Shown here: positions 17,587 to 25,436 of the stretch, piece by piece
How positions within the stretch are numbered: position 1 is the stretch's first letter
How the letters are laid out: every line of letters begins with the position of its first letter
Origin: Methylobacterium terrae
GTDB taxonomy: Bacteria > Pseudomonadota > Alphaproteobacteria > Rhizobiales > Beijerinckiaceae
Direction of reading: 5' to 3'
Length of the DNA: 64,000 bases
Assembly: GCF_003173755.1 (NCBI RefSeq)
Contig: NZ_CP029553.1
Span: forward strand, 2,492,501 to 2,556,500
The notes under the pieces: generated by a model
Database searches by the model: none
Told to the model about the DNA's origin: nothing
Seen by the model: the letters and a program-made list of their open reading frames with translations, nothing else
Position numbers and translations under genes: made by a program

Positions 17587-17991
17587 TTACTCCGCGGCGG
17601 CCGGCTTCTTGGCCTTGGTCTTGCCCTTCTCGGCGCCGCGCTCGGCGCGCTCGGCGATGCGGGCCGACTTGCCGCGGCGATCGCGCAGGTAATACAGCTT
17701 GGCGCGACGGACCTTGCCGCGACGGACCACCTTGATCGAGTCGATGTTCGGCGAGTAGATCGGGAAGACGCGCTCGACGCCCTCGCCGTAGGAGATCTTG
17801 CGGACGGTGAAGCTCTCGTTGATGCCGCCGCCGGAACGGGCGATCACGACACCCTCGTAGGCCTGAACGCGGCTGCGCTCGCCTTCCTTCACCTTGACGT
17901 TCACGATGACCGTGTCGCCGGGCTCGAAGTCGGGGATCGTCTTGTTGAGCTGAGCGATCTGCTCCTGCTCGAGCTGCTGGATGATGTTCAT
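17587..17991 (-). CDS. rplS: 50S ribosomal protein L19
   Basis: A 134-residue protein that matches bacterial L19, which sits at the 30S-50S interface. Recognisable stretches: [18 protein letters not shown] (22-39), [15 protein letters not shown] (43-57), [20 protein letters not shown] (62-81) and [11 protein letters not shown] (92-102). The tail is Lys/Ala-rich and 15-20 residues longer than in E. coli, as often in alphaproteobacteria. It is followed by its own terminator. In many bacteria rplS follows rpsP-rimM-trmD; here none of these lies upstream within the window (the next 270 bases are non-coding), so it is a stand-alone unit. Confidence 0.98.
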   Translation of the reverse strand: MNIIQQLEQEQIAQLNKTIPDFEPGDTVIVNVKVKEGERSRVQAYEGVVIARSGGGINESFTVRKISYGEGVERVFPIYSPNIDSIKVVRRGKVRRAKLYYLRDRRGKSARIAERAERGAEKGKTKAKKPAAAE

Positions 17992-18265
17992 CGGTCAAAC
18001 TCCTGCCGTCGCCGCCGCGCCCCGGGATGGGATCCGGCGTCAGGATTTCGGCGTCCTGTTGTGAGTTGCCGGCTCCATACAGGAACGGCCGCGGCTTGTC
18101 GACACGGGCAGGGAGGGCTTTTTCGCCCGGCACGAGCTTCACCCGGCACGAGCATCGCGACCCGCGAGTCGGGAACAGAACGGCGCGTCCGCTGTTGTGT
18201 CGGGTCGGTGCGGTGCCGGATCCCGGCGCCACCCGTTCCAAGGACCACACGGAGGACCCTCCCTC

Positions 18266-18553
18266 ATGCTGATGCGTTGGACGATCGCCGGCCTCGCCGC
18301 CCTGGCCTTCGGCGGTCTCGCCGCCGCCCCCGCGAGCGCGGCTCCGGCCGGCCCCGGTCTCGCCGGCGTGCTCGCCCCCGAGGCGCCGGTGACGCAGGTC
18401 GCCCAGGGCTGCGGCCCGGGCTTCGCCCGCGGACCCTACGGCGGCTGCCGGCCGATCTACGGCCGCCGCGTCTTCGGCCCGCCGCGGGTCTACGGCCGCC
18501 GCTGCTTCATCCGCCCGACCCCGTACGGGCCGCGGCGCGTCTGCCGGTTCTGA
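18266..18553 (+). CDS. Small secreted GCG/CRP-type protein
   Basis: A 95-residue exported protein. A signal peptide (residues 1-26, ending in APASA) is followed by a short spacer and the motif GCGPGFARGPYGGCRP (about 49-64), then an Arg/Pro/Tyr-rich tail with further cysteines (RRCFIRP, RRVCRF). This GCG...GGCRP pattern is common in tiny secreted proteins of Methylobacterium and relatives; the function is unknown. CGGAGGA lies 8-10 bases before the ATG at 18266; an ATG two codons later is also possible. It is convergent with the SiaA-like gene. Confidence 0.8.
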   Translation: MLMRWTIAGLAALAFGGLAAAPASAAPAGPGLAGVLAPEAPVTQVAQGCGPGFARGPYGGCRPIYGRRVFGPPRVYGRRCFIRPTPYGPRRVCRF

Positions 18554-18592
18554 TGAGGTGGGCGGGGACCCCGGAGGGGGTTCCCGTCCCGC

Positions 18593-20206
18593 TCAGCTCG
18601 CCTTCGGCCGGAACGCCACCAGGGTCATGTCGTCCCGGCGCGGCTCCGCGCCGCGATGGTCCGACAGCGCCGCGTCCAGGGCGCGCACCTGCCCGTCGAG
18701 GGGCAGGTCGCGGTGCCGCGCCAGGATCTCGGCGACGCCGCGGTGCCCGAGGAGCCGGCGGGACGCCCCGCCCACCTGGTCGCTGACCCCGTCGGTCATC
18801 AGGAAGAAGGTCCGGTCTTCGCCGAGCGGGAGCGTGACGGCGGACAACGGGTCCTCCCGGCCGGTCGGGCGGTAGCCGAGGCCGTGGCGGCGGCCCTTGA
18901 TCCGCGCGACGCCGTCCCCGGACAATACCGTGAGCGCGAGGCCGGCGCCCGCGAAGGCGAGCGTGCCCGCCGCCCGGTCGACGACGCAGATCCCGCAATC
19001 GAGCCCGTCATCCGACAGGTCGGATTCCTCCCTGTCCTGCCGCAGCCGCGTCCGCACCACCCCGTCGAGGGCGGCGAGGATCGCGTCGGGGCGGCACAGG
19101 GACCGGTCGTGCAGGATCCGGTCGAGGGCGGTGGCGACGATGAGGGTCAGGAAGGCGCCCGGCACGCCGTGGCCGGTGCAGTCGGCCACCACCACGACGC
19201 TCAGGGTCTCGCTCCCCTCGCCCGCGATCTCCTCGATCCAGAAATAGTCGCCGCCGACGACGTGCAGCGGCTCCCACAGGACCGCCACGTCGAGGGCGCC
19301 GCCGCGCAGGGCATCGGGGCCCGGAAGCACCGCCTGCTGGATCCGGCGGGCGTAGCCGAGGCTTTCCATCACCAGGCCGTTGGCCTCGGCGAGCCGCGCG
19401 TGGGTGCGCTCGAGCTCGGCCAGCAGGTGGCGGGCCTCGTCGCCGCTCCGCAGGCCCTCGACCATCCGGTTGAAGGCGGCCGACACGTCGGCGATCTCCC
19501 GGCTCGGCCGTCGGTGGTCGGCGAGGTCGACCGTGACCCAGTCCTTGCGCTCGACCCGCCCCATCGCCGAGAGGAGCCGCGCCAGCGGCGCGAGCACGTG
19601 GCGGCCCACGGCGAGCCGCAGGGAGAGCGCGAAGGCCAGGATCAGCGCGACGCTTGCGGCGAGCACCATCACGACCTGCTTCTCGGCATTGGCCCGCAGG
19701 CTCTCGGCCGACAGGACCAGGGTCAGGCTCCCCGCCGGCTGCCCGGCCGCGCCCGCCTCGATCTCGGACGAGACCTGGATGCGCTCGAGGCCGCGGCCCC
19801 GCGGCTCCTCGCCGAACCGTCCGACCACCGTGCCGGCGGCGTCGCGCAGGGTCGCGAAGCGGAAGGCCGGATCGAGGGCGAGCGCCTGGAGCTGCGGGCC
19901 GTAGGAGGCGGTCCAGTCCGGCCGGGCGAGCGCCCGGGCGGTCATGTTCGCCATCATCTGCGCCCGCTCGCCTTCGATCCGGATCTGGTCGCCGTAATTG
20001 ACCCAGGCGATCGCCACCTGGGTCAGCAGCACCACGGCGGCGATCACCGGCGAGAGGCGCAGGAACAGGGTGTGGGCGAGGCCGTCGAGGTTGCGGCCGC
20101 GGGCCGCGCCGCGCAGGGCCCCCGGGCGCATCGTGTCGGCGCCGCCATCATGCGTCGTCGGCACCTCGGTGAGGCCGAGATCGGCGAGCGCGTCGCCCCG
20201 GCGCAT
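18593..20206 (-). CDS. siaA: Membrane PP2C-type serine/threonine phosphatase with HAMP domain (SiaA-like)
   Basis: A 537-residue inner-membrane phosphatase. Two membrane segments (about 50-70 and 177-200) enclose a periplasmic sensor of about 100 residues, then HAMP (about 200-250), a short coiled coil with the linker YARRIQQAVLPGPDAL, and a SpoIIE/PP2C domain. Metal-binding acidic motifs are VVGGDYFW (near 328), VVADCTGHGVPGAFLT, FFLMTDGVSDQVGG and the final RRDDMTLVAFRPK. In pseudomonads SiaA removes the phosphate from SiaC. The ATG at 20206 is chosen; a TTG overlapping the siaD stop (TTGA near 20271) would add 21 residues and remove the 62-base gap. It is the last gene of a B-C-D-A operon. 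Confidence 0.88.
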   Translation of the reverse strand: MRRGDALADLGLTEVPTTHDGGADTMRPGALRGAARGRNLDGLAHTLFLRLSPVIAAVVLLTQVAIAWVNYGDQIRIEGERAQMMANMTARALARPDWTASYGPQLQALALDPAFRFATLRDAAGTVVGRFGEEPRGRGLERIQVSSEIEAGAAGQPAGSLTLVLSAESLRANAEKQVVMVLAASVALILAFALSLRLAVGRHVLAPLARLLSAMGRVERKDWVTVDLADHRRPSREIADVSAAFNRMVEGLRSGDEARHLLAELERTHARLAEANGLVMESLGYARRIQQAVLPGPDALRGGALDVAVLWEPLHVVGGDYFWIEEIAGEGSETLSVVVVADCTGHGVPGAFLTLIVATALDRILHDRSLCRPDAILAALDGVVRTRLRQDREESDLSDDGLDCGICVVDRAAGTLAFAGAGLALTVLSGDGVARIKGRRHGLGYRPTGREDPLSAVTLPLGEDRTFFLMTDGVSDQVGGASRRLLGHRGVAEILARHRDLPLDGQVRALDAALSDHRGAEPRRDDMTLVAFRPKAS

Positions 20207-20268
20207 CGGGCCGGCCCCGCGCAAGGAGCCGCCCCGACGGGACTTGTCCCGCGGCAGGGCCTCACCGC

Positions 20269-21291
20269 TCAAGAGGAGCGCTCCGCCGGGGAGGGGAGCG
20301 CCCGCTCCACCCGGTTGCGGCCGCCGTTCTTGGCCGCGTAGAGGGCCGCGTCGGCCCGGCGCATCGCCGCCTGAAGGCTCTCGCCCGGTTCGGCCGCCGC
20401 GAGCCCGATGCTGACCGTGATGCCGATCGGCCCGGATTCGGTCGCGACCGGCTGCGCCGCCACGGCGGCGCGGATCCGCTCGGCGATCGCCGCCCCGTCC
20501 TCGGGGGAGGTCTCGACCAGCAGGATCGCGAATTCCTCGCCGCCGAGGCGCCCGACGGCGTCGAGGGAGCGCAGGGCCGAGCGGCAGGCGGCCACGAAGG
20601 CGATCAGCGCCGCGTCGCCGGCGGCGTGGCCGTGGCTGTCGTTGACGAGCTTGAACCGGTCGATGTCGAGCATCAGCAGGCAGGCCGCCTGACCGGTCCG
20701 CCCATGATCGGCACGCACATGATCGGCACGCACATGATCGGCAGGCCCATGACCGGCAGAACCTTGGGCGGGTCGCCGCGGCCAGTCCCGGGTGCAGACC
20801 TCGAGGAAGCGCCGGCGGGCCAGCGCCCCGGTGAGCGGGTCGGTGTCGGCGAGCCGGCGCAGCTCGGCCTCCAGCCGGGCGCTGGTCTCGATCTCGCCCG
20901 AGAGAGCCTCGTTGAGGGTCTGCAGGTCGCGCTGCTGCTCGCCGAGGCGTCTGTTGGCCTTCTGCAGGTCGGCCTGCATCCGGTCGCTCAGCCGCACCAG
21001 CCGGCGCTGCTCGCGGTAGCCGCGGCGGTAGGCCTCGGCCAGAACCTTCACGCCGTCGGCGAGGGCGGCGAGCTGGGTCAGCATCACCTCGGTCCGGTCG
21101 AGCACCGCCTCCTCGTTGTCGAACAGGCTGAACACGTTGGCGGGCCCGCCGGCCTTGCCGCCGGCCTTGCTGCCTTCCTGGCCGCCGCCGTCCCGCCGCC
21201 CATCGGGATCGGAGGGCGCGTCGCCGTCCCCCACCGCCGCCCGCGCCGCGGCGCGCTCCTGCGCGCGGTCCTGGCCCGTCTTGCCGGTCAT
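20269..21291 (-). CDS. siaD: Diguanylate cyclase (SiaD-like)
   Basis: A 340-residue cytoplasmic GGDEF protein that makes c-di-GMP. Residues 60-145 form a charged coiled coil; the GGDEF domain follows (DTDPLTGALARRRFLE near 149-164; LLMLDIDRFKLVND; active site RLGGEEFAIL with GGEEF at 250-254). An RxxD inhibitory site (RSLD, 241-244) stands exactly five residues before GGEEF, so product inhibition is expected. An unusual insert in the domain (about 171-200) contains the pentapeptide ADHVR repeated by 15-bp DNA units. The start ATG overlaps the siaC stop (ATGA). In the Pseudomonas system unphosphorylated SiaC binds and activates SiaD; the coiled coil fits that type of control. Confidence 0.92.
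   Translation of the reverse strand: MTGKTGQDRAQERAAARAAVGDGDAPSDPDGRRDGGGQEGSKAGGKAGGPANVFSLFDNEEAVLDRTEVMLTQLAALADGVKVLAEAYRRGYREQRRLVRLSDRMQADLQKANRRLGEQQRDLQTLNEALSGEIETSARLEAELRRLADTDPLTGALARRRFLEVCTRDWPRRPAQGSAGHGPADHVRADHVRADHGRTGQAACLLMLDIDRFKLVNDSHGHAAGDAALIAFVAACRSALRSLDAVGRLGGEEFAILLVETSPEDGAAIAERIRAAVAAQPVATESGPIGITVSIGLAAAEPGESLQAAMRRADAALYAAKNGGRNRVERALPSPAERSS
20704..20763. repeat. In-frame 15-bp tandem repeat inside siaD
   Basis: Four 15-base units: two identical (ATGATCGGCACGCAC at 20704 and 20719), then two diverged (20734, 20749). On the coding strand they encode ADHVR-like pentapeptides inserted between two conserved blocks of the GGDEF domain. Gain or loss of a unit keeps the frame. 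Confidence 0.85.
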
Positions 21292-21674
21292 GCCGCGCTC
21301 TCCTGCACCATCTCGAACCGGGCATGCGAGAAATCGGCCGCGAAATCCTCGCCGGCCTCCGCGATGGTGTCGTCGCCCTCGGCGTAGAGCCAGCGGATCG
21401 TCACCGCGCGGCCCGCCTCCGCGGCCTCCTCGAGCGGCATGAACAGGTTCATCAGGGCCTTGGCGCTCGACGAGTTGAAGTACGACAGGGCGACGTCGAC
21501 GGTCAGCGGCGAGGTCCCCGCCTCCAGGCAGCCGCGCAGGGCCTGGAGCAGCGGGCCGTAGAAGGCGGCGGCGTCCTCCGGATAGGATTCGCCGCGCAGG
21601 AGCAGGCGCCCGGCGGGAAAGTCGAAATCGACCAGCGGCGAGCGGCTGGTGGCGGGGATCTGGATCCGGTCCAT
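21288..21674 (-). CDS. siaC: SiaC-like phospho-switch protein (DUF1987 family)
   Basis: A 128-residue protein of the SiC/DUF1987 family. In Pseudomonas aeruginosa SiaC is phosphorylated on Thr68 by SiaB and dephosphorylated by SiaA; the unphosphorylated form activates the cyclase SiaD. Here the matching stretch is LSYFNSSSAKALMNLF, and the residue at position 68 is Ser (S68-S69-S70 in N67SSS). Other family features are AGRLLLRGESYPEDAAAFYG (21-40) and RWLYAEGDDTIAEAGEDF near the C-terminus. It is 11 bases after siaB and overlaps siaD by 4. A serine at position 68 could still be a kinase substrate. Confidence 0.9.
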   Translation of the reverse strand: MDRIQIPATSRSPLVDFDFPAGRLLLRGESYPEDAAAFYGPLLQALRGCLEAGTSPLTVDVALSYFNSSSAKALMNLFMPLEEAAEAGRAVTIRWLYAEGDDTIAEAGEDFAADFSHARFEMVQESAA

Positions 21675-21685
21675 CGTCGGGCGCC

Positions 21686-22240
21686 TCAGATGAAGGCCTT
21701 GAGGCAGAAGAAGCAGCGGTCGTCGCCGCGGGCCTGGAACTCGTACTCGACCGGGGCGCTGGCGCGGCGGGCGATCTCGATCAGCCCGATGCTGCCGCCG
21801 AGGCTGCCCTCGTCGGCGGGCTGGCGCAGCCGCTCGCGGTAATACTGCCTCAACTCGTCGCCCGACAGGCCGGCGATGTGGTCGAGCCGGGCGCGCAAGG
21901 CGGTGACGTGCTCGCCCGGCACCTCGTTGCCGCAGGCGACGAAGAAGCGCCCGTCCTCGACCCCGACCACGATCAGGCCCGCGCTCACCATGCCGCCCGG
22001 GGCGGCGCCCGGCGGCACGAGCTTGTCGGCGGAGTAGCGGATGATGTTCTGCGCCTGCTCGACGAAGACTGAGAAGACCCGCTTCGACACCGCGGCGTCG
22101 GTCGCGCCCTGCTGCATGCGCAGCTTCAGGACCTCGCCGAGGGAGAACAGCACGTTCTCCGACAGGTCGCCGCCGAACGACAGGATGATCCCGTTGCGCC
22201 GCGACGCCTCGTGGAACGCCATGAACTCACTCGCGAGCAC
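21686..22240 (-). CDS. siaB: SiaB-like protein kinase (DUF6272 family)
   Basis: A 184-residue protein with a GHKL-type ATP-binding fold. The N-box is in FVEQAQNIIRYS (Glu61, Asn65) and the glycine box is LGGSIGLIEIARRA (147-160). N-terminal ILSFGGDLSENVLFSLGEVL resembles SiaB proteins, which act as kinases (and not as two-component histidine kinases) on SiaC. The GTG at 22240 is preferred as start because TAGGAG lies 7 bases upstream; an ATG six codons later is the alternative. It is the first gene of the operon; about 445 bases separate it from the divergent stress-protein gene, and they must carry the operon promoter. Confidence 0.88.
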   Translation of the reverse strand: MLASEFMAFHEASRRNGIILSFGGDLSENVLFSLGEVLKLRMQQGATDAAVSKRVFSVFVEQAQNIIRYSADKLVPPGAAPGGMVSAGLIVVGVEDGRFFVACGNEVPGEHVTALRARLDHIAGLSGDELRQYYRERLRQPADEGSLGGSIGLIEIARRASAPVEYEFQARGDDRCFFCLKAFI

Positions 22241-22685
22241 CGCACTCTCCTACCCGCGGCCGGATGGCCTAGGCCTTTCGCCCGAACAGCCCGAGGTCTC
22301 GCCCCCGGCCGGCGAGACGAGATGTTACATCGCCGAGACTGACCGGAGTGTTACTGATTCTCCGCCAGGAAGTCATCGCTTGATCATGCAGGATCGACCC
22401 GGCGAGTGTCGGGAGATGCTTTATCGCTCAGGATGTGAGCAAAATTTCCGCGGTTTGCTCCATGCTTGTGCAGTCGCAGTCGATTTCGGGACGATCTTGG
22501 CTCTCGGGCAATTCGATCGCACCGGAGATGTCGCCCGATCCGGGCCGTCGGCGCCGGTCGCGCAGCGCGCGAGGGCCGCCCGTGATTCGCGCCGTGCGGA
22601 CGCTCCGGGATGCTCCCCGGAGGCACCTCTTGCGGGCGGCGCGGCGCGCGGGCAGCATCGCTCCGGCGGCGGAGCGCGTCCGGAC
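22241..22685. other. Divergent promoter region between the sia-like operon and a stress-protein gene
   Basis: No gene was seen. The part next to siaB (22296-22318) has an 8-bp inverted repeat, GTCTCGCC...GGCGAGAC, with a 7-base loop that could be an operator or a leader hairpin. Bases 22320-22520 are noticeably AT-richer than the flanks, as expected for promoters; no sigma-factor consensus was assigned with confidence. Confidence 0.45.
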
Positions 22686-23189
22686 ATGGTCGAGATCAAG
22701 CGGCGCCGGTCCTTCGAGGCCGGCCATCGGCTCAAGTTCATGGTGCTGGTCGACGAGACCCCGGAATGCGACCGCGCGGTGCATTTCGCGGTGCGCCGGG
22801 CGGCGCGGCTCGGCGCCCGGGTGGTGATGCTGGCGGTGGCCGAGCCGCCCGAGACCATGGAGTGGCTCGGCGTCGGCGACGCCATGCGGGCCGAGGCCGA
22901 GGCCGAGACCGTCGAGCGGCTCGAGGCGCTCGCGGCGGCGGCGCGCCGGGCCGCCGGGGTCGATCCGGAACTGGTGGTGGCCACCGGCGAGCGCGCCGAG
23001 GCGATCCTGCGCCAGATCGAGGCGGACGAGGACATCGCCTTCCTGGTGCTCGCCGCCGCCGTCGGCAGCGACGGCCCGGGCCCGCTCGTCTCCTCGATCG
23101 CCGGGCGGAATGCCGGGGGCTTCCCGGTGCCGGTGGTGATCGTGCCCGGAGCGTTGAGCGAGGCCGAGATCACGGCGCTCGCCGGTTGA
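22686..23189 (+). CDS. Universal stress protein (UspA-like)
   Basis: A 167-residue cytoplasmic protein with the Usp fold. It begins with a short basic leader, then FMVLVDETPECDRAVHFAVR (18-37), the VVMLAVAEPPE strand (47-57), and a C-terminal portion ending VPVVIVPG (near 150-157), which is the usual last strand. The classical ATP-binding GxxGxxxxG(S/T) motif is weak here (VGSDGPGPLVSSIAG), so nucleotide binding is doubtful. The ATG at 22686 is chosen; upstream frame extension to 22041 is only a shadow. It is followed after about 145 bases by the NfuA-like gene. Confidence 0.85.
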   Translation: MVEIKRRRSFEAGHRLKFMVLVDETPECDRAVHFAVRRAARLGARVVMLAVAEPPETMEWLGVGDAMRAEAEAETVERLEALAAAARRAAGVDPELVVATGERAEAILRQIEADEDIAFLVLAAAVGSDGPGPLVSSIAGRNAGGFPVPVVIVPGALSEAEITALAG

Positions 23190-23335
23190 AGAGTCTCGGA
23201 CTCTCCCCCGGCCGTCCATTGAGCTTTCGCGCGTTCGGGTCCACATCTCACCCCAGGTGCCGGCGCCCGTTCCGGGCCCGCGCGCCGTTCCCGGCCGGCC
23301 TTGAACCGGCGCAGAGAACTCCCCGAGGATCACCG

Positions 23336-23902
23336 ATGTTCATCCAGACCGAAGCCACCCCGAACCCCGCCACCCTGAAGTTCCTGCCCGGCAAGGTCGT
23401 GCTGGCGGACGGCACCTTCGAGGCGCGGGACGAAGGCGCCGCGACGCGCTCGCCGCTCGCCCGCGCCCTGTTCGGCGTGCCCGGCGTGTCCGGCGTCTAT
23501 CTCGGGCACGACTTCATCTCGGTCACCAAGGCCGAGGGCGAGCCGGGCTGGCCCCAGGTCAAGCCCGCGGTGCTCGGCGCCATCATGGAGCACTTCATGT
23601 CGGGGGCCCCGGTCCTCGAGGCCGGCCACGCCCCCGAGGAGCCGGCCGAGGAATTCTACGAGGAGGCCGACGCCGACACCGTGGCGACGATCAAGGACCT
23701 GCTCGAGACCCGGGTCCGCCCGGCGGTGGCGGGCGACGGCGGCGACATCACCTTCCGGGGTTTTCGCGACGGCGTGGTCTTCCTGGAGATGAAGGGCGCC
23801 TGCTCGGGCTGCCCGTCCTCCACCGCGACCCTGCGCCAGGGCGTGCAGAACCTGTTCCGTCACTTCCTGCCGGACGTGCGCGAGGTCCAGGCGGTCTCCT
23901 GA
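23336..23902 (+). CDS. NifU/NfuA-like Fe-S cluster scaffold protein
   Basis: A 188-residue protein that delivers Fe-S clusters to target enzymes. The N-terminal Nfu_N domain begins MFIQTEATPNPATLKFLPG (1-19), and the C-terminal NifU-like domain carries VRPAVAGDGGDITFRGF and the cluster ligand pair in MKGACSGCPSSTATL (CxxC, Cys about 158 and 161). This arrangement is standard for alphaproteobacterial NfuA proteins. GAGGA sits 9 bases before the ATG. It is followed by a strong plus-strand terminator and then tsaB, the order seen in many Rhizobiales. Confidence 0.95.
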   Translation: MFIQTEATPNPATLKFLPGKVVLADGTFEARDEGAATRSPLARALFGVPGVSGVYLGHDFISVTKAEGEPGWPQVKPAVLGAIMEHFMSGAPVLEAGHAPEEPAEEFYEEADADTVATIKDLLETRVRPAVAGDGGDITFRGFRDGVVFLEMKGACSGCPSSTATLRQGVQNLFRHFLPDVREVQAVS

Positions 23903-23976
23903 TCGGGCGACCGATTCCGCCGTCGCGCGGTTTCCACGCCCGCGGCGGATGTTCTAAAGGCTGAGGCCGAACCGGG

Positions 23977-24012
23977 CCGCCCCGCATCCGCGGGGCGGTC
24001 CTTCTTGTGTTA
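23977..24012 (+). terminator. Intrinsic terminator after the NfuA-like gene
   Basis: A 9-bp GC stem (23977-23985 with 23990-23998, loop ATCC) followed by TCCTTCTTGTGTT. It is 75 bases past the stop. Confidence 0.7.
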
Positions 24013-24135
24013 ACCTGTGCGTGCCACGCTGGGACTCAAGCGGCGGGGTCGATCATCGACCCCCCGCGGCCGGCGGCACGGACCCGGCCGCGGCGACGAG
24101 TCCGCGGACGGACGAGAGGGCGGAGCCTGACGGCG

Positions 24136-24834
24136 ATGCGGATCCTGGCCATCGACACGGCGCTCGAGCGCTGCGCGGCCTGCATCATGGCGGACGACTC
24201 GCCCGAGCCCCTGGCCCAGGAGAGCATGGACCTGACGCGCGGCCACGCCGAGGCCCTGCTGCCCCTCGTCGAGCGGGTGATCGCCCGGGTCGAGGGCGGG
24301 TTCGACGGCCTCGACCGGGTCGCGGTCACGGTCGGCCCCGGCAGCTACACGGGCCTGCGGGTCGGCCTCTCGGCGGCCCGCGCGGTGGGCCTCGCCTGCG
24401 GCATCCCGGTCGTCGGCGTCACCACCCTGTCGGCGCTGCTCGCCCCGCTGCTCGCCGCCGACGACGACTTCCTCGGCAAGGGCTACCTGCTCGCCGCCGC
24501 GATCGACGCCCGCCACGGCCACGTCTACTTCCAGGCGCTGAGCCAGGACGGCGGCATCGCGGTGCCGCCGAGCCTGCTGCCCCTGCCGGAAGCCCTGCGG
24601 CTCCTCGGCCCCGGCCCCGCGGCGCTCGCGGGCTCCGCCGCCCCGGCGCTCGCGGCGGCCGCCGCGGCCCAGGGCGTGCGCGCCGTCGTGCCGGACGGCC
24701 ACATCGCGCCGCAGATCGAATGGATCGCCTCGCTCGGCCTCGTCGCCGACCCCGCCCATGCCCTCGCCCGCCCCCTCTACCTGCGCGGGCCGGACGCCCA
24801 GCCGCAGGACCACGCGCGCCTCGCCCGCCGCTGA
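24136..24834 (+). CDS. tsaB: tRNA threonylcarbamoyladenosine (t6A37) biosynthesis protein TsaB
   Basis: A 232-residue partner of TsaD in making t6A at position 37 of ANN-reading tRNAs. It has the ASKHA-type N-terminus MRILAIDTALERCAACI (1-17), the hallmark TVGPGSYTGLRVGLSAARAV (69-88) and AIDARHGHVYFQ (near 128-139). The ATG at 24136 fits the family start; upstream in-frame codons are not conserved-looking. rimI follows 14 bases later, the same pairing as in many bacteria. TsaD, TsaC and TsaE are not in the window. Confidence 0.95.
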   Translation: MRILAIDTALERCAACIMADDSPEPLAQESMDLTRGHAEALLPLVERVIARVEGGFDGLDRVAVTVGPGSYTGLRVGLSAARAVGLACGIPVVGVTTLSALLAPLLAADDDFLGKGYLLAAAIDARHGHVYFQALSQDGGIAVPPSLLPLPEALRLLGPGPAALAGSAAPALAAAAAAQGVRAVVPDGHIAPQIEWIASLGLVADPAHALARPLYLRGPDAQPQDHARLARR

Positions 24835-24848
24835 CGGAGCTCCCCCCG

Positions 24849-25331
24849 ATGAAGTGGATGCCGTTCCGCTCACCCCCGACCGCCCACGTCGCGCCCCTGA
24901 CCTCGGCCGACCGGGCCGGTGAGCTCGCGGCGCTCCACGCCACCGCCTTCGCGCGGCCCTGGGAGGCGGACGAGTTCGAGCGCATGCTGTGCGAGCGCGG
25001 CCACGTCGCCCACGCCTTGATGCTGGGCGCGGTGCTCGCCGGCTTCGTGCTCTCGCGCCGGGTGCTCGACGAGGCCGAGATCCTCACCGTCGTCCTCGGC
25101 CCCGCCTCCCGCGGCGCGGGCCTGAGCCGCCAGCTCCTCTCGTCCCACCTCGCCGCCCTGGCGGCCGAGGGCGTGCGCCGGGTCCACCTCGAGGTCGACG
25201 ACGGCAACGTCCCGGCGCTGGCGCTCTACCGCCGCCTCGGCTTCGCCGAGACCGGCCGGCGGGCGAGCTACTACGCGCGGCCCGACGGCAGCCGCGCCAA
25301 CGCGATCATGATGCAGGCGGCGCTGGGATAG
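24849..25331 (+). CDS. rimI: Ribosomal-protein-alanine N-acetyltransferase RimI
   Basis: A 160-residue GNAT enzyme that acetylates the N-terminal alanine of ribosomal protein S18 (and possibly other proteins). GNAT motifs: FARPWEADEFERML (36-49, typical of RimI), ILTVVLGPASRGAGLSRQLL (79-98; acetyl-CoA loop RGAGLS) and VHLEVDDGNVPALALYRRLG, FAETGRRASYY at the end. Start ATG 24849. Adjacent to tsaB in an operon-like arrangement. A Fur-family gene often follows rimI in Rhizobiales, but here an acyltransferase gene comes next. Confidence 0.93.
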   Translation: MKWMPFRSPPTAHVAPLTSADRAGELAALHATAFARPWEADEFERMLCERGHVAHALMLGAVLAGFVLSRRVLDEAEILTVVLGPASRGAGLSRQLLSSHLAALAAEGVRRVHLEVDDGNVPALALYRRLGFAETGRRASYYARPDGSRANAIMMQAALG

Positions 25332-25436
25332 GGGCCGGGATAACGGAGGACCGCCGGGCTGTGGACGACCCGGGCCGGACTTGGTATGCGGCCGCACCCC
25401 CGAAACCCCCCGAGTCCCGCGCCCGCCGACCGAATC

